From: G965267335 sp965267335
GTDB taxonomy: Bacteria > Bacteroidota > Bacteroidia > Cytophagales > JAAEPT01
NCBI GenBank assembly: GCA_965267335.1
Contig: OZ253953.1
Location: forward strand, 1,178,001-1,242,000
Reading direction: 5' to 3'
Length of the DNA: 64,000 nt
Below the pieces are notes generated by a model that was given only the letters and a program-made list of their open reading frames with translations, did not search any database and was not told the DNA's origin. Shown here piece by piece: positions 1-8,274 of the stretch (its first letter is position 1; each line of letters opens with the position of its first letter). The position numbers and the translations under genes were made by a program.

Positions 1-80
1 TTTAGAGCTCCACCAAATTGTGCGTGAATAGTTTGTGAAAAAGTAAGCGTAAGAATAAAAATCAAAAATAAGGGTCTCAT
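1..80 (-). CDS. Secreted protein, N-terminal fragment
   Basis: An ATG at 80 on the minus strand opens a reading frame that runs off the left edge after 26 codons. The visible residues, beginning MRPLFLIFILTLTF and ending near HAQFGGAL, form a typical signal peptide: a short basic start, a hydrophobic core and a likely cleavage site after HA, before Q. The Q following the cleavage site is common in Bacteroidota secreted proteins. A TAAATTTA element on the minus strand about 30 bases upstream could be its -7 box. The mature protein lies outside the window, so no function can be given. Confidence 0.6.
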   Translation of the reverse strand, partial: MRPLFLIFILTLTFSQTIHAQFGGAL

Positions 81-167
81 AATTTTCAGCTTGTAGATTA
101 CGTAAATTTAAAAGTCTGCATTTCAAGGATGAAATAATTCTATTAATTTCCCAAAAAAGAGTCAAGA

Positions 168-1052
168 ATGAGTCAGTATTCCATAGAAAATGATGCCATC
201 CGAATAAAGGTTAACAAAAAGGGAGCCGAAATGTGCGAGTTAATGTCTAAATCCGATGAAACCCATTTTTTATGGACAGCAGATAAGAACTATTGGGGAA
301 GACATGCCCCTGTTCTTTTTCCGATCGTTGGGCAGGTGCAGGACGGTAAATATGAAATTGATGGCAAGGCTTACGAGCTTTCGCAACATGGGTTTGCCAG
401 AGATATGGAATTTGAACTCGTTGAAGCATCCGAGACAAGGCTGATTTTATCATTGACTTCGAATGAGGACACTCGTAAAAAATATCCTTATGAGTTCGAA
501 TTGAGGATTGGGTATGAGATAATCGGAAGTAGAGTAGATGTTACCTATGAGGTAATCAATCTGGATGAAGATACAATCTGGTTTTCCATAGGTGCGCATC
601 CAGGGTTCAACTGCCCTTTGTTTACAGATCGAAATTTTAGTGATTACTATATTGAGTTCGAACAGGCGGAAACATCAGATAAACTTGAATTTGCAAGTGG
701 GTTGTTAAGTGGTACATCGAAGCCTTTCTTAAAAAATCAAAAGCAGATAAGGTTGAGCTCTAAATTGTTTGAGGAAGATGCCTTGATTTTCGAGAATTTG
801 AATTCCAGGTTTGTCGATCTGAAATGTGATCAAGATTCGCAATTCCTCAGATTTTATTTTGAGGGATTTCCCTTCTTCGCTATTTGGAGTCCTCCAGGGA
901 AGCAAGCGCCTTTTGTGTGCCTTGAACCCTGGTTTGGAATTACTGATACATTGAATGCGAACTTAGACTATAGAAACAAAAAAGGAATTCAAAAACTATC
1001 GAAAGGAGGTACATTTTCATGTACTCATAGTATGGAAATACGGAAAGCTTGA
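168..1052 (+). CDS. Aldose 1-epimerase family protein (LacX/YeaD-like)
   Basis: This 294-residue protein belongs to the galactose mutarotase-like superfamily, which interconverts the alpha and beta anomers of aldoses in the cytoplasm. The family histidines are visible in HGFAR (residues 74-78) and GAHPGF (H144). The general-base glutamate is in the motif CLEPWFG (E253). There is no signal peptide, so a cytoplasmic location is expected. The length is normal for the LacX-like branch, which is shorter than GalM. It stands alone: the gene to its left is divergent, and it converges with the YbhN-type gene only 2 bases away. The true sugar substrate cannot be read from the sequence. Confidence 0.85.
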   Translation: MSQYSIENDAIRIKVNKKGAEMCELMSKSDETHFLWTADKNYWGRHAPVLFPIVGQVQDGKYEIDGKAYELSQHGFARDMEFELVEASETRLILSLTSNEDTRKKYPYEFELRIGYEIIGSRVDVTYEVINLDEDTIWFSIGAHPGFNCPLFTDRNFSDYYIEFEQAETSDKLEFASGLLSGTSKPFLKNQKQIRLSSKLFEEDALIFENLNSRFVDLKCDQDSQFLRFYFEGFPFFAIWSPPGKQAPFVCLEPWFGITDTLNANLDYRNKKGIQKLSKGGTFSCTHSMEIRKA

Positions 1053-1054
1053 AT

Positions 1055-2056
1055 TTATCTCAATACCTTTTGTTTCCATACCACCAATGAACTAATTCCT
1101 CCAAAACACAGGTAGAATAACATTTGCATGCCATGGATAATTGTAGCTAGTCCAAATGCAATCTCCCAACCGTTGATGTCATTAGGCAACACGGTAAACC
1201 TGACCAGAGCAGCGCTTATAATAATATGATAGGCACCCATACTACCCGCAGGAATAGGAACTGCTCGGGCGATACCTCCAAGGGCTAGAATAATCAAAGC
1301 AATGTTCGGTGAAAAACTTTTGGTTTCATCGAGACTAAAGAAGCACAGGTAACTCATCAAGAAATAGCAAAACCATATAAGTATAGTGTAAAGAATGAGC
1401 ATCCATTTTCTTTTCACATCCTTTATGGAAACTATACCCCGATAAACCTGTCTAATAAAATTGTTGATTCTCATCCCAGTTTTGTCGAGCCTCCTGCGAA
1501 GGAGTATCCAAAGGAGGAAAAGTACAATCACCGCACCTAAGAGCCAAAATTTAAGGTTGCTACTATGGTTATTCGGAAACTGTGCAGGGATGTCCTTGCT
1601 TATGATTAGCCAAATGTCGTTAAAATACACTGCGAGCACGGAGCCAATGATTAATATTAGAACAATTACATCCAGTAGTTTGTCCATTATGACCGTGCCA
1701 AATGTTACGTTGAAGGAGATTTTATTTCTTTTTCTTAATGCAGCACAGCGCGTAAGCTCACCTACTCTTGGAGCTACCATATTGACCAGGTAACCAAACA
1801 TCATACAGTGATAGGTGTACACCTTTGATGGTTTGGATCGATTGGCTTCCAACAATAGATGCCAACGTAACGCCCGGATTACATGACAACTAAAAGAAAC
1901 CAGAGCAACCATAGTTATCCAGAAAGGGTCAGCACCACTTATAATGTCGATAATGTTTCCAAAGCTCTTGTTGCGGATGACAAAGAAAAAGAGTCCCGCA
2001 CCAAGTGCGACAAAAAAAATATAGATGGCTATTTTGATCCCTTTCTTACTATTCAC
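1055..2056 (-). CDS. YbhN/UPF0104-type flippase-like membrane protein
   Basis: This 333-residue integral membrane protein has about eight hydrophobic segments spread over its length. It has the features of the lysylphosphatidylglycerol synthetase TM-region family (YbhN/AglD/MprF N-terminal half): a central APRVGE motif near residue 95 followed by a basic loop, and a late glycine-rich segment GSMGAYH. Family members are thought to move lipids or lipid-linked sugars across the membrane, but many have no proven substrate. Translation probably starts at a GTG overlapping the end of the upstream GT-C-like gene by 8 bases, so the two are likely translated together. That pairing suggests a role in handling a lipid-linked glycan, which is an inference. 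Confidence 0.8.
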   Translation of the reverse strand: MNSKKGIKIAIYIFFVALGAGLFFFVIRNKSFGNIIDIISGADPFWITMVALVSFSCHVIRALRWHLLLEANRSKPSKVYTYHCMMFGYLVNMVAPRVGELTRCAALRKRNKISFNVTFGTVIMDKLLDVIVLILIIGSVLAVYFNDIWLIISKDIPAQFPNNHSSNLKFWLLGAVIVLFLLWILLRRRLDKTGMRINNFIRQVYRGIVSIKDVKRKWMLILYTILIWFCYFLMSYLCFFSLDETKSFSPNIALIILALGGIARAVPIPAGSMGAYHIIISAALVRFTVLPNDINGWEIAFGLATIIHGMQMLFYLCFGGISSLVVWKQKVLR

Positions 2057-3086
2057 CAGTTACGTTCTTATATAAAGCACTACGTAAACTTTCGAACTTA
2101 GGATGTTTTTCCAAAATCAACCCGAGTACAACAACAATTACCGGTGCTCCAAATAGGAGCATTCGCGCAATATCGCCTGAAAGAAGGGCATGTATCAATA
2201 TTGAAGGAATCAACCAAAGTAGCCATATATCGAGTTCTCTACCCCAGGATTTGATACCCTTTTTCCCATTGAAAAAGCCGAGCAAAATAATTATCCAAAA
2301 CACATTGATGACTGAGAAAATTTCCCCGGCACCTTTAAAGCTGAAAATTCTTAGTAAGGAATATTTGATGGTGTTCAGTGTATCAAATGCTTTGTCAAAA
2401 CCGGAGCTTGTTTCAAGTCCGTTTGATGTGTCGATCCAGTACCTTACTCCAAAAACCAGAGCTCCGGCTATTACAAAAGCGGCTATCTTTTTGAGCCAGG
2501 AGAGGTGTCCGTAAAAGAATAAAATTGGTGCAATGAATATAAAGGACTCTTTCGCAAAGGGACCGATCAAAATCGCGAACAAAAGAAGAACATCATTTTT
2601 TGTTTTAAGAGCAAGAAAGGAAGCTGCTATTACTAAAAGATACAAACTGTCAGTCAAAGGTAGCCCTGCCATATAGCAACTCCATCGACTGGTAAGAATC
2701 GCGGTCACCGCGATAATTGCCCATATTGGGTTGACCTTATACGCAGTACATAACAAGTATAACATCAATCCTGCTACGGCACATAATATGGAATTGATGA
2801 TATAATAGCCTAATTGCAGGGGCCAGGTGGATGATGTACGGCCCGACCATATTTTTGTATATACTTTTTCAAATGGAAGGGAAACTGCCTTTGCCAACAG
2901 AGGCACAATGACTCTGTATCTATGGACCGGGTTTACACTGAAATCACCATTTGATACTTTGATATAGCTTTTGGTATCAATAGAGTGAGAGAAATCAAAA
3001 TGGACATAGGTGTTGTAGGAAGCACCCATGATGACTCCCCAGCAAAAAAGTAATATGAATAGTTTTCTTTTAATTGAAGCCGGCAA
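2049..3086 (-). CDS. Polytopic membrane protein, GT-C glycosyltransferase-like
   Basis: A 345-residue protein with about nine hydrophobic segments. The first long extracytoplasmic loop, after TM1, carries acidic residues in SIDTKSYI (around residues 35-42) and a basic HRYR motif. This arrangement recalls GT-C glycosyltransferases that use polyprenyl-phosphate sugars, but no family signature is decisive. The start is probably TTG at 3086, because an in-frame TAA lies directly before it and no ATG is available before the first membrane segment. It overlaps the YbhN-type gene at its 3' end. The protein at 57764-58939 shares a similar D-[TS]-K-[SA]-Y motif in the same place. Confidence 0.6.
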   Translation of the reverse strand: MPASIKRKLFILLFCWGVIMGASYNTYVHFDFSHSIDTKSYIKVSNGDFSVNPVHRYRVIVPLLAKAVSLPFEKVYTKIWSGRTSSTWPLQLGYYIINSILCAVAGLMLYLLCTAYKVNPIWAIIAVTAILTSRWSCYMAGLPLTDSLYLLVIAASFLALKTKNDVLLLFAILIGPFAKESFIFIAPILFFYGHLSWLKKIAAFVIAGALVFGVRYWIDTSNGLETSSGFDKAFDTLNTIKYSLLRIFSFKGAGEIFSVINVFWIIILLGFFNGKKGIKSWGRELDIWLLWLIPSILIHALLSGDIARMLLFGAPVIVVVLGLILEKHPKFESLRSALYKNVTGE

Positions 3087-3166
3087 TTATACTGGCCAAA
3101 GATAACGGTTTGAATTTGGTTTATGAAACTGGGTGGACTAAGGAAAAGGGATCAGTGTCTTCCGTC

Positions 3167-4666
3167 CTAATATCCGTCTTCCTCTTCGAAGTTCATGTTT
3201 TCAATATCCAGCATTCCACTCATCAGGTCCTTAAATTGCGAACCATTGGAAAGTTTGTGTTTACTAATCTGAGAATATTCGGCTAGACCATGAAGTACAA
3301 ATTCCATCAATAGAAACTGTTCATCAGCCGAAATTTTTGGAAACTGATCTTTTACGATAGAGGCCAGGTTGGGTACTTCATTTAAGGTTCTCTGGTACTC
3401 TTTTCTTGAAAAATCCTGTAGAATATCCATTTCCTTGCCCTTTCTGAACCAATCAATAACGGGTTGATAAATGTCTCCGGATTCTTTCAATTTTTTGAGT
3501 TTCTCGGGGTCGGGAAAATACTTTGTATACAATTTTCTGATCGATTTCCCGATCAGGTACATCGCTACATTGCTTATGCCTTCCAGTTCACCTTCGTAAA
3601 CCAACTCAATTTTACCGGTGATGGACGGGATAATTCCAAAGAGGTCTGAAATCCGTAAAGTCGTTTCTTTTTCTTTGTTCTTGAGCATCCTCCTTTCCGC
3701 CACGCTAAATAGGTTTTCGTAGGCCGAAATTGTTAATCGTGCCGATACGCCACTTTTTTGATCAACATACTCACTTTCCCTGGCTTCAAAAGATATAGTT
3801 TCTAACAGATCAAGTATTAGCTGTGGGGCATTAATAGATGATTTTTGGAATTCCGAAATACTAGCTTCCTGTTGAGTGATTTCTTGACTGAGTTCAAGAG
3901 TTTGGGGGTAATGAGTCAGGATTTGACTTTCTATTCTGTCTTTGAGAGGAGTAACTATTGATCCTCTATTGGTGTAATCTTCAGGGTTGGCGGTGAAGAC
4001 GAATTGAATGTCCAGGGGCATTCTAAGTTTGAATCCACGAATCTGGATATCACCTTCTTCCAGAATATTGAAGAGCCCTACCTGAATTCGGGCCTGAAGG
4101 TCCGGTAACTCATTGATGACGAAAATTCCACGGTTGGCACGAGGGATCATTCCGTAATGAATCACCTTTTCATCAGCGTATGTTAGTTTTTGAGTTGCAG
4201 CCTTGATTGGATCAAGGTCACCAATGAGGTCTGCCACTGAGACATCCGGTGTTGCCAATTTTTCACTATACCGTTCGTTCCGGTGTATCCACTTGATCGG
4301 AGTTTTGTCACCGTATTTTTCAAGAATCTCTCTTCCTTGGATCGATAGAGGTTGAAATGGGTTCTCATTTAAATCTGTACCCTCGATGGCAGGTACATAT
4401 TCATCCAATAAATTGGTCATTAATCTGGCCATCTTGGTTTTCGCCTGTCCCCTCAACCCCAGGAAGATAATGTTATGCTTGGATAAAATGGCGGATTCCA
4501 ATTGAGGAATGACAGAGTCTTCATAGCCTCTAATGCCTTCAAGATAGTCTGATTTGCTTTGTAGCGCAGCAATTAAGTTTTCTCTTAGCTCATCTTTTAT
4601 GGTGCGGTCTTCGTACCCACTTTTCTTGAGTTCACCGAGCGTCTTTATTTGAGTCTTTGTTGTCAT
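3167..4666 (-). CDS. MoxR/ChlI-like AAA+ ATPase
   Basis: This 499-residue protein resembles the AAA+ ATPases of the MoxR and magnesium-chelatase subunit I group. A P-loop variant, GLRGQAKT, is near residue 70. A Walker B-like stretch IFVINELPDL lies near residue 180, followed by a family segment around FVFTANPEDYTNRG (near residue 230). The C-terminal third is mostly helical. Such ATPases work with a VWA-domain partner to remodel or activate proteins, and a VWA gene lies directly upstream in the same operon. A short membrane peptide gene overlaps the start of this gene by 35 bases. The client protein is unknown. It is not a cobalt or magnesium chelatase by context, as no tetrapyrrole-chelatase genes are nearby. 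Confidence 0.8.
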   Translation of the reverse strand: MTTKTQIKTLGELKKSGYEDRTIKDELRENLIAALQSKSDYLEGIRGYEDSVIPQLESAILSKHNIIFLGLRGQAKTKMARLMTNLLDEYVPAIEGTDLNENPFQPLSIQGREILEKYGDKTPIKWIHRNERYSEKLATPDVSVADLIGDLDPIKAATQKLTYADEKVIHYGMIPRANRGIFVINELPDLQARIQVGLFNILEEGDIQIRGFKLRMPLDIQFVFTANPEDYTNRGSIVTPLKDRIESQILTHYPQTLELSQEITQQEASISEFQKSSINAPQLILDLLETISFEARESEYVDQKSGVSARLTISAYENLFSVAERRMLKNKEKETTLRISDLFGIIPSITGKIELVYEGELEGISNVAMYLIGKSIRKLYTKYFPDPEKLKKLKESGDIYQPVIDWFRKGKEMDILQDFSRKEYQRTLNEVPNLASIVKDQFPKISADEQFLLMEFVLHGLAEYSQISKHKLSNGSQFKDLMSGMLDIENMNFEEEDGY

Positions 4667-4739
4667 TCTTTCTAATGAATCCGTATTTGATGACTTGTAT
4701 AATCAGAAATGCTAGTACAATTACGATAACTGAGTTCAT
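4632..4739 (-). CDS. Small single-pass membrane peptide (35 aa)
   Basis: An ATG at 4739 shares its A with the TGA stop of the VWA gene (TGATG junction), a form typical of translational coupling. The predicted peptide begins MNSVIVIVLAFLIIQVI, one hydrophobic helix, and continues with a charged tail rich in K, N and D. It ends at 4632, inside the start of the AAA+ gene in another frame. Length, topology and coupling make it a plausible real microprotein that could tether the MoxR/VWA complex to the membrane. It may also be a chance reading frame; conservation in related genomes would settle this. Confidence 0.4.
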   Translation of the reverse strand: MNSVIVIVLAFLIIQVIKYGFIRKNDNKDSNKDAR

Positions 4740-5836
4740 CAACGAATATTCTTTTTTCTATTTCTTATAAAATCTTCAAATATATACTCACCCAAACCAT
4801 TGAGCGAACTGTAATAGGCCCTTCCATTATTAACTTCCGTAAATTCTCTAACGAACTTTTGTAAATAGGGGTCTTTGGCAATCATGAAAGTGGTAATCGG
4901 AATATTTAGTCTTCGACACTGGGCTGCCATGTTCATGGTTCTTCCGATTACTTTCTTATCTAGCCCAAAAGAGTTTTTATAATATCTGTTACCCACTTTC
5001 AGGCAAGTAGGCTTACCATCGGTAATCATAAATATTTGTTTGTTGCCAGTCTTTCTCCTTTTGAGGATGTCCAGTGCCAACTCAAGACCAGCTGTGGTAT
5101 TTGTGTGATAGGGGCCAACCTTGAGGTAAGGTAAGTCTTTGATTTCAACGGGCCAGGCATCGTTACCAAAGACAATAATATCAAGGGTGTCCTTAGGATA
5201 TTTTTTTGTGATGAGTTCAGCCAGGGCCATGGCTACTTTTTTGGCAGGTGTAATTCTATCTTCACCATATAGTATCATTGAATGGGAAATGTCAATCATG
5301 AGTACTGTTGAACAGAGTGATTGATGTTCGCTCTCGTTTACTTCAAGATCATCATGCGTGAGACGAAAGTTATCTATACCATGATTGATGTGTGCATTGT
5401 GTATCGATCGTTCAAAGTTGATTGAATCCAGTGAATCCCCAAATTCGAAGGGTCGTATATCTGGTGAACTTTCATCTCCGGATCCGGTGTGTGGAGTCTT
5501 ATGATTTCCTCTATTAGTTTTCTTGAGCTTTCCGAAGATTTCCTCTAATGCATTTTTTCTGATCGTTTGCTCGCTTTTCGCAGTAATTTCAAAAGAACCA
5601 TCGGGTGTTCTGTCGGAGACATATCCTTGTTCCTGAAGATCGTTAATAAAATCACCCATGCCATACTTTGGAGAGCTCAAGCCATGTTGGTTGTCCAATT
5701 CATTCATCCACTCAAGTGCTTCGGCAACATCACCGGACGTATAATTAAGTAGCTCAAAAAATATCTTTTTGAAGTACTCAAAAGATGCCTGGTCGGAAAC
5801 GGGGGCGATATATCTTGTGAATTTAATCCCTTTCAT
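4739..5836 (-). CDS. VWA domain protein paired with MoxR-like ATPase
   Basis: A 365-residue cytoplasmic protein with a C-terminal von Willebrand factor A domain, about residues 175-355. The metal-ion-dependent adhesion site is visible as DISHS (near residue 182), with the later TDGKPT segment near residue 270. The N-terminal half is helical and charged. Proteins of this kind act with MoxR-type AAA+ ATPases, and that partner is the second gene downstream in this operon. The upstream region 5837-6036 is shared with the divergent GT39 gene and contains a TATCTTTA element on the minus strand that may be its -7 box. The specific process served is unknown. Confidence 0.8.
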   Translation of the reverse strand: MKGIKFTRYIAPVSDQASFEYFKKIFFELLNYTSGDVAEALEWMNELDNQHGLSSPKYGMGDFINDLQEQGYVSDRTPDGSFEITAKSEQTIRKNALEEIFGKLKKTNRGNHKTPHTGSGDESSPDIRPFEFGDSLDSINFERSIHNAHINHGIDNFRLTHDDLEVNESEHQSLCSTVLMIDISHSMILYGEDRITPAKKVAMALAELITKKYPKDTLDIIVFGNDAWPVEIKDLPYLKVGPYHTNTTAGLELALDILKRRKTGNKQIFMITDGKPTCLKVGNRYYKNSFGLDKKVIGRTMNMAAQCRRLNIPITTFMIAKDPYLQKFVREFTEVNNGRAYYSSLNGLGEYIFEDFIRNRKKNIR

Positions 5837-6036
5837 TGGGAACTGTCTAGCTGATATAACAGCGTTACTAAAGATAAAGTTTGCTGAACAATAATGAAAG
5901 AGGCATTATGGTAGATATGAGCTCAAAGAAATTTCTTTAATTATTTGAGCGAACCGTTGTATCTCTAAGTACTTATAAAATATCCTACAGGTCATCGACT
6001 TTAGGAGAGTAAAGGTGTAAATTTGATTTTTCAAAA

Positions 6037-7965
6037 ATGATGTTGGGATTACGGAATTTTTTTGATCGCTCTTGGTATCCTCTGCTGTTAATTGCGGTGC
6101 TCAACCTTGCTTTAAGATCTATAAATCTTGGCGAACCCGGGTTATGGTATGATGAATCATTTACTGTCTACCATGCTCAACAAGGGATTGAACACGTGTG
6201 GGAGGTCGGACAGTGGGATAATAACCCACCTTTATACAATATTCTCATTTCCATGCATATGTCACTTTTTGGTGACTCTGAATTCTCGGTTCGCTTCTTG
6301 AGCGTACTTTTTGCATCACTAGCTGCCGTGGTGCTCTACTATTCGATCAGAAAACATTTCAATTGGGAAGCAGCAACTGTTGTCAGCTTATTATTTATTG
6401 GTTCGGATTTTCTGCTTCGCTACTCACAAGAGACAAGGAGTTATATGCTTGTAGTCCTGATAACGGTTATTGTTTTGCATTTGCATATGAATGTTTTGAA
6501 TAATCCGAATTGGAAAAACGTACTGCTGATTGGAATTGTGTTTGCGGTAGGAATGTACACTCACTTCGCTATTTCGTTGCTTCTTACTTGTTTAGTCGGT
6601 TACATTACAATTTATTATTGCAGGGAATGGAGAATCTTGCTGCGCTATTTTGCTGGTTTGTTGGTTTCAGTTGCTCTGTATGCTTTTTGGTTGCCCTATC
6701 TTCTGGCCAGTTATGCGAGTAAAGCAGAGGGAACGTTTTGGTTGAAGTATCACGGTTTTTCAGATATACTGATTCCGTTGAAACAAATCTTTTTCGGTGA
6801 GTTTTGGTACATCGGATTAGCAAGTTTAGTTTTATTAGGTGGGGGACTATGGCTGTTTAGCAAACCGGATCAATCGTATAAGAATAAAATTATTTTACTG
6901 CTGGTCTGTTCTTTATTGCCACCAATATTAGCAGGTTTCATTTCTTTCAGTGCACCAATCTATTTATCCAGGTATCTGATATTTTCAGTTCTTTCGTATA
7001 TCATATTCATTGGGGTTATTATTGTTTATGTAAGCCCCAAAATCCTTGGTTGGGGAGCCTTGGTTATAATAGTGATAACACAATGGGTCGCTTGGACACC
7101 GGGAAAATCCAAGGGGCAGTTGGTAAGAGAGGCAACAGATTATATCAAAGAAATAAGGAAAGAGAATGATCTGATTCTGGTTCAAACTTCATCACTGATC
7201 AATGTATTCGCTTACTATTATGATAGGCAGTGGTTTCGTAACTATGCAAGATTTTCGACATACCACCTGGAGAATGATATTTGTCCGATCACAACGGGAA
7301 GAAATTTAAATCCAGAGCATTTCAGGCGCTTCAACAGGATCTTGTTGTTTCAAGCTTATGAGCAAATCGAAGACCCCAAACAAACATTGATGAAAGCGCT
7401 AAACGATCACTTTGAATGTATTGAGGATACAGCCTTTGAAAAGATTAATTTTTATGTTTTTGAGAATAATAACCCTGATACAGGTAAAGTTTACGATATA
7501 GTAATTTCGGATTCTACCGTAACCTATGGTGGAAAACAAATTGACCCGAAGCGAATAGGGTTGAGCATAGAACACTTGCAGAAGGAAAGAGAATACATCA
7601 TCAAAAAGGGGGCTTTAGGTACAACGCAGATATATGATGTTCAATTTGAAAATATCAGGACATTTGTAGATACGTACTTTCAGCTTGATCTCGACATAAA
7701 GGCTGAGGATAATGGGGATAAGGCTTATTTTATTGTGCACGGTAAGGATGCTACAGGAAAAAATTTAGGTTGGTCAAGTGATGCAACACGGCCACCTAAT
7801 GATCGCATAAGTGAATGGCATAGATGCACGACATCACGGCAGATAAAATATCCTAATTTAAGTAAGCTTGATGAAGTTAGGTTTTATGCAGAACCAGAGT
7901 CGGAACAGGGTGTACTACAAAGGGGATTTCAAGTAACTATTCACAATGTGCAATTAATCAACTAG
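6037..7965 (+). CDS. GT39 family glycosyltransferase with C-terminal beta-rich domain
   Basis: This 642-residue protein is a GT-C type glycosyltransferase of the GT39/ArnT group, which transfers sugars from polyprenyl phosphate carriers outside the inner membrane. The first periplasmic loop has the expected GLWYDESFT motif (D39, E40) and the later WDNNPPLY motif (around 60-67). About ten to twelve membrane segments follow, up to residue 365. Residues of roughly 500-642 form a soluble tail with alternating hydrophobic residues that looks like a carbohydrate-binding-type beta sandwich; this is unusual for the family and probably lies in the periplasm. Transcription diverges from the VWA gene. 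The 3' end overlaps the convergent Dabb gene by 12 bases. Acceptor and donor are unknown. Confidence 0.8.
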   Translation: MMLGLRNFFDRSWYPLLLIAVLNLALRSINLGEPGLWYDESFTVYHAQQGIEHVWEVGQWDNNPPLYNILISMHMSLFGDSEFSVRFLSVLFASLAAVVLYYSIRKHFNWEAATVVSLLFIGSDFLLRYSQETRSYMLVVLITVIVLHLHMNVLNNPNWKNVLLIGIVFAVGMYTHFAISLLLTCLVGYITIYYCREWRILLRYFAGLLVSVALYAFWLPYLLASYASKAEGTFWLKYHGFSDILIPLKQIFFGEFWYIGLASLVLLGGGLWLFSKPDQSYKNKIILLLVCSLLPPILAGFISFSAPIYLSRYLIFSVLSYIIFIGVIIVYVSPKILGWGALVIIVITQWVAWTPGKSKGQLVREATDYIKEIRKENDLILVQTSSLINVFAYYYDRQWFRNYARFSTYHLENDICPITTGRNLNPEHFRRFNRILLFQAYEQIEDPKQTLMKALNDHFECIEDTAFEKINFYVFENNNPDTGKVYDIVISDSTVTYGGKQIDPKRIGLSIEHLQKEREYIIKKGALGTTQIYDVQFENIRTFVDTYFQLDLDIKAEDNGDKAYFIVHGKDATGKNLGWSSDATRPPNDRISEWHRCTTSRQIKYPNLSKLDEVRFYAEPESEQGVLQRGFQVTIHNVQLIN

Positions 7966-8268
7966 CCGTTTCCGATAGTCAACTGCAACAGCTTTATCAA
8001 CAACTTTTTTGAAAAATTCCACAACGATTTGATGATCAGGATGCTGTTGATAAACCCGAAAATCATCCTCACTATTGAAGGTCGAGTAAAGTGATAGGTC
8101 ATATGAACGTTCGCTTTGAAAGATATCCTTACCGACTTCAAATTGAACGATTTCTTCAATTTTGTCAGGAAGTTCTTCAAGCATTGACTTCATTTTTGAA
8201 ACAATGTCTGGTTTCGACATTCCTTCAACTTCATCCTTGACTTTCCAGCAAACTATATGAGCAAACAT
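7954..8268 (-). CDS. Dabb family (stress-responsive A/B barrel) protein
   Basis: A 104-residue protein that matches the small dimeric alpha/beta-barrel (Dabb) family. The typical opening MFAHIVCWKVKDE is present, along with the later pattern of YDLSLYSTFNSEDDF and a histidine-rich YQQHPDH segment. Most bacterial members have no known reaction. It lies 6 bases downstream of the SulP transporter on the same strand and may be co-transcribed with it. Its end overlaps the convergent GT39 gene. The length is complete for the family. Confidence 0.8.
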   Translation of the reverse strand: MFAHIVCWKVKDEVEGMSKPDIVSKMKSMLEELPDKIEEIVQFEVGKDIFQSERSYDLSLYSTFNSEDDFRVYQQHPDHQIVVEFFKKVVDKAVAVDYRKRLVD

Positions 8269-8274
8269 AATTGA

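Noticed and set aside
3167..4666. Magnesium chelatase subunit for chlorophyll or cobalamin
   Set aside because: The paired VWA gene lacks the long ChlD features and there are no tetrapyrrole-chelatase genes nearby; MoxR/VWA is the better call.
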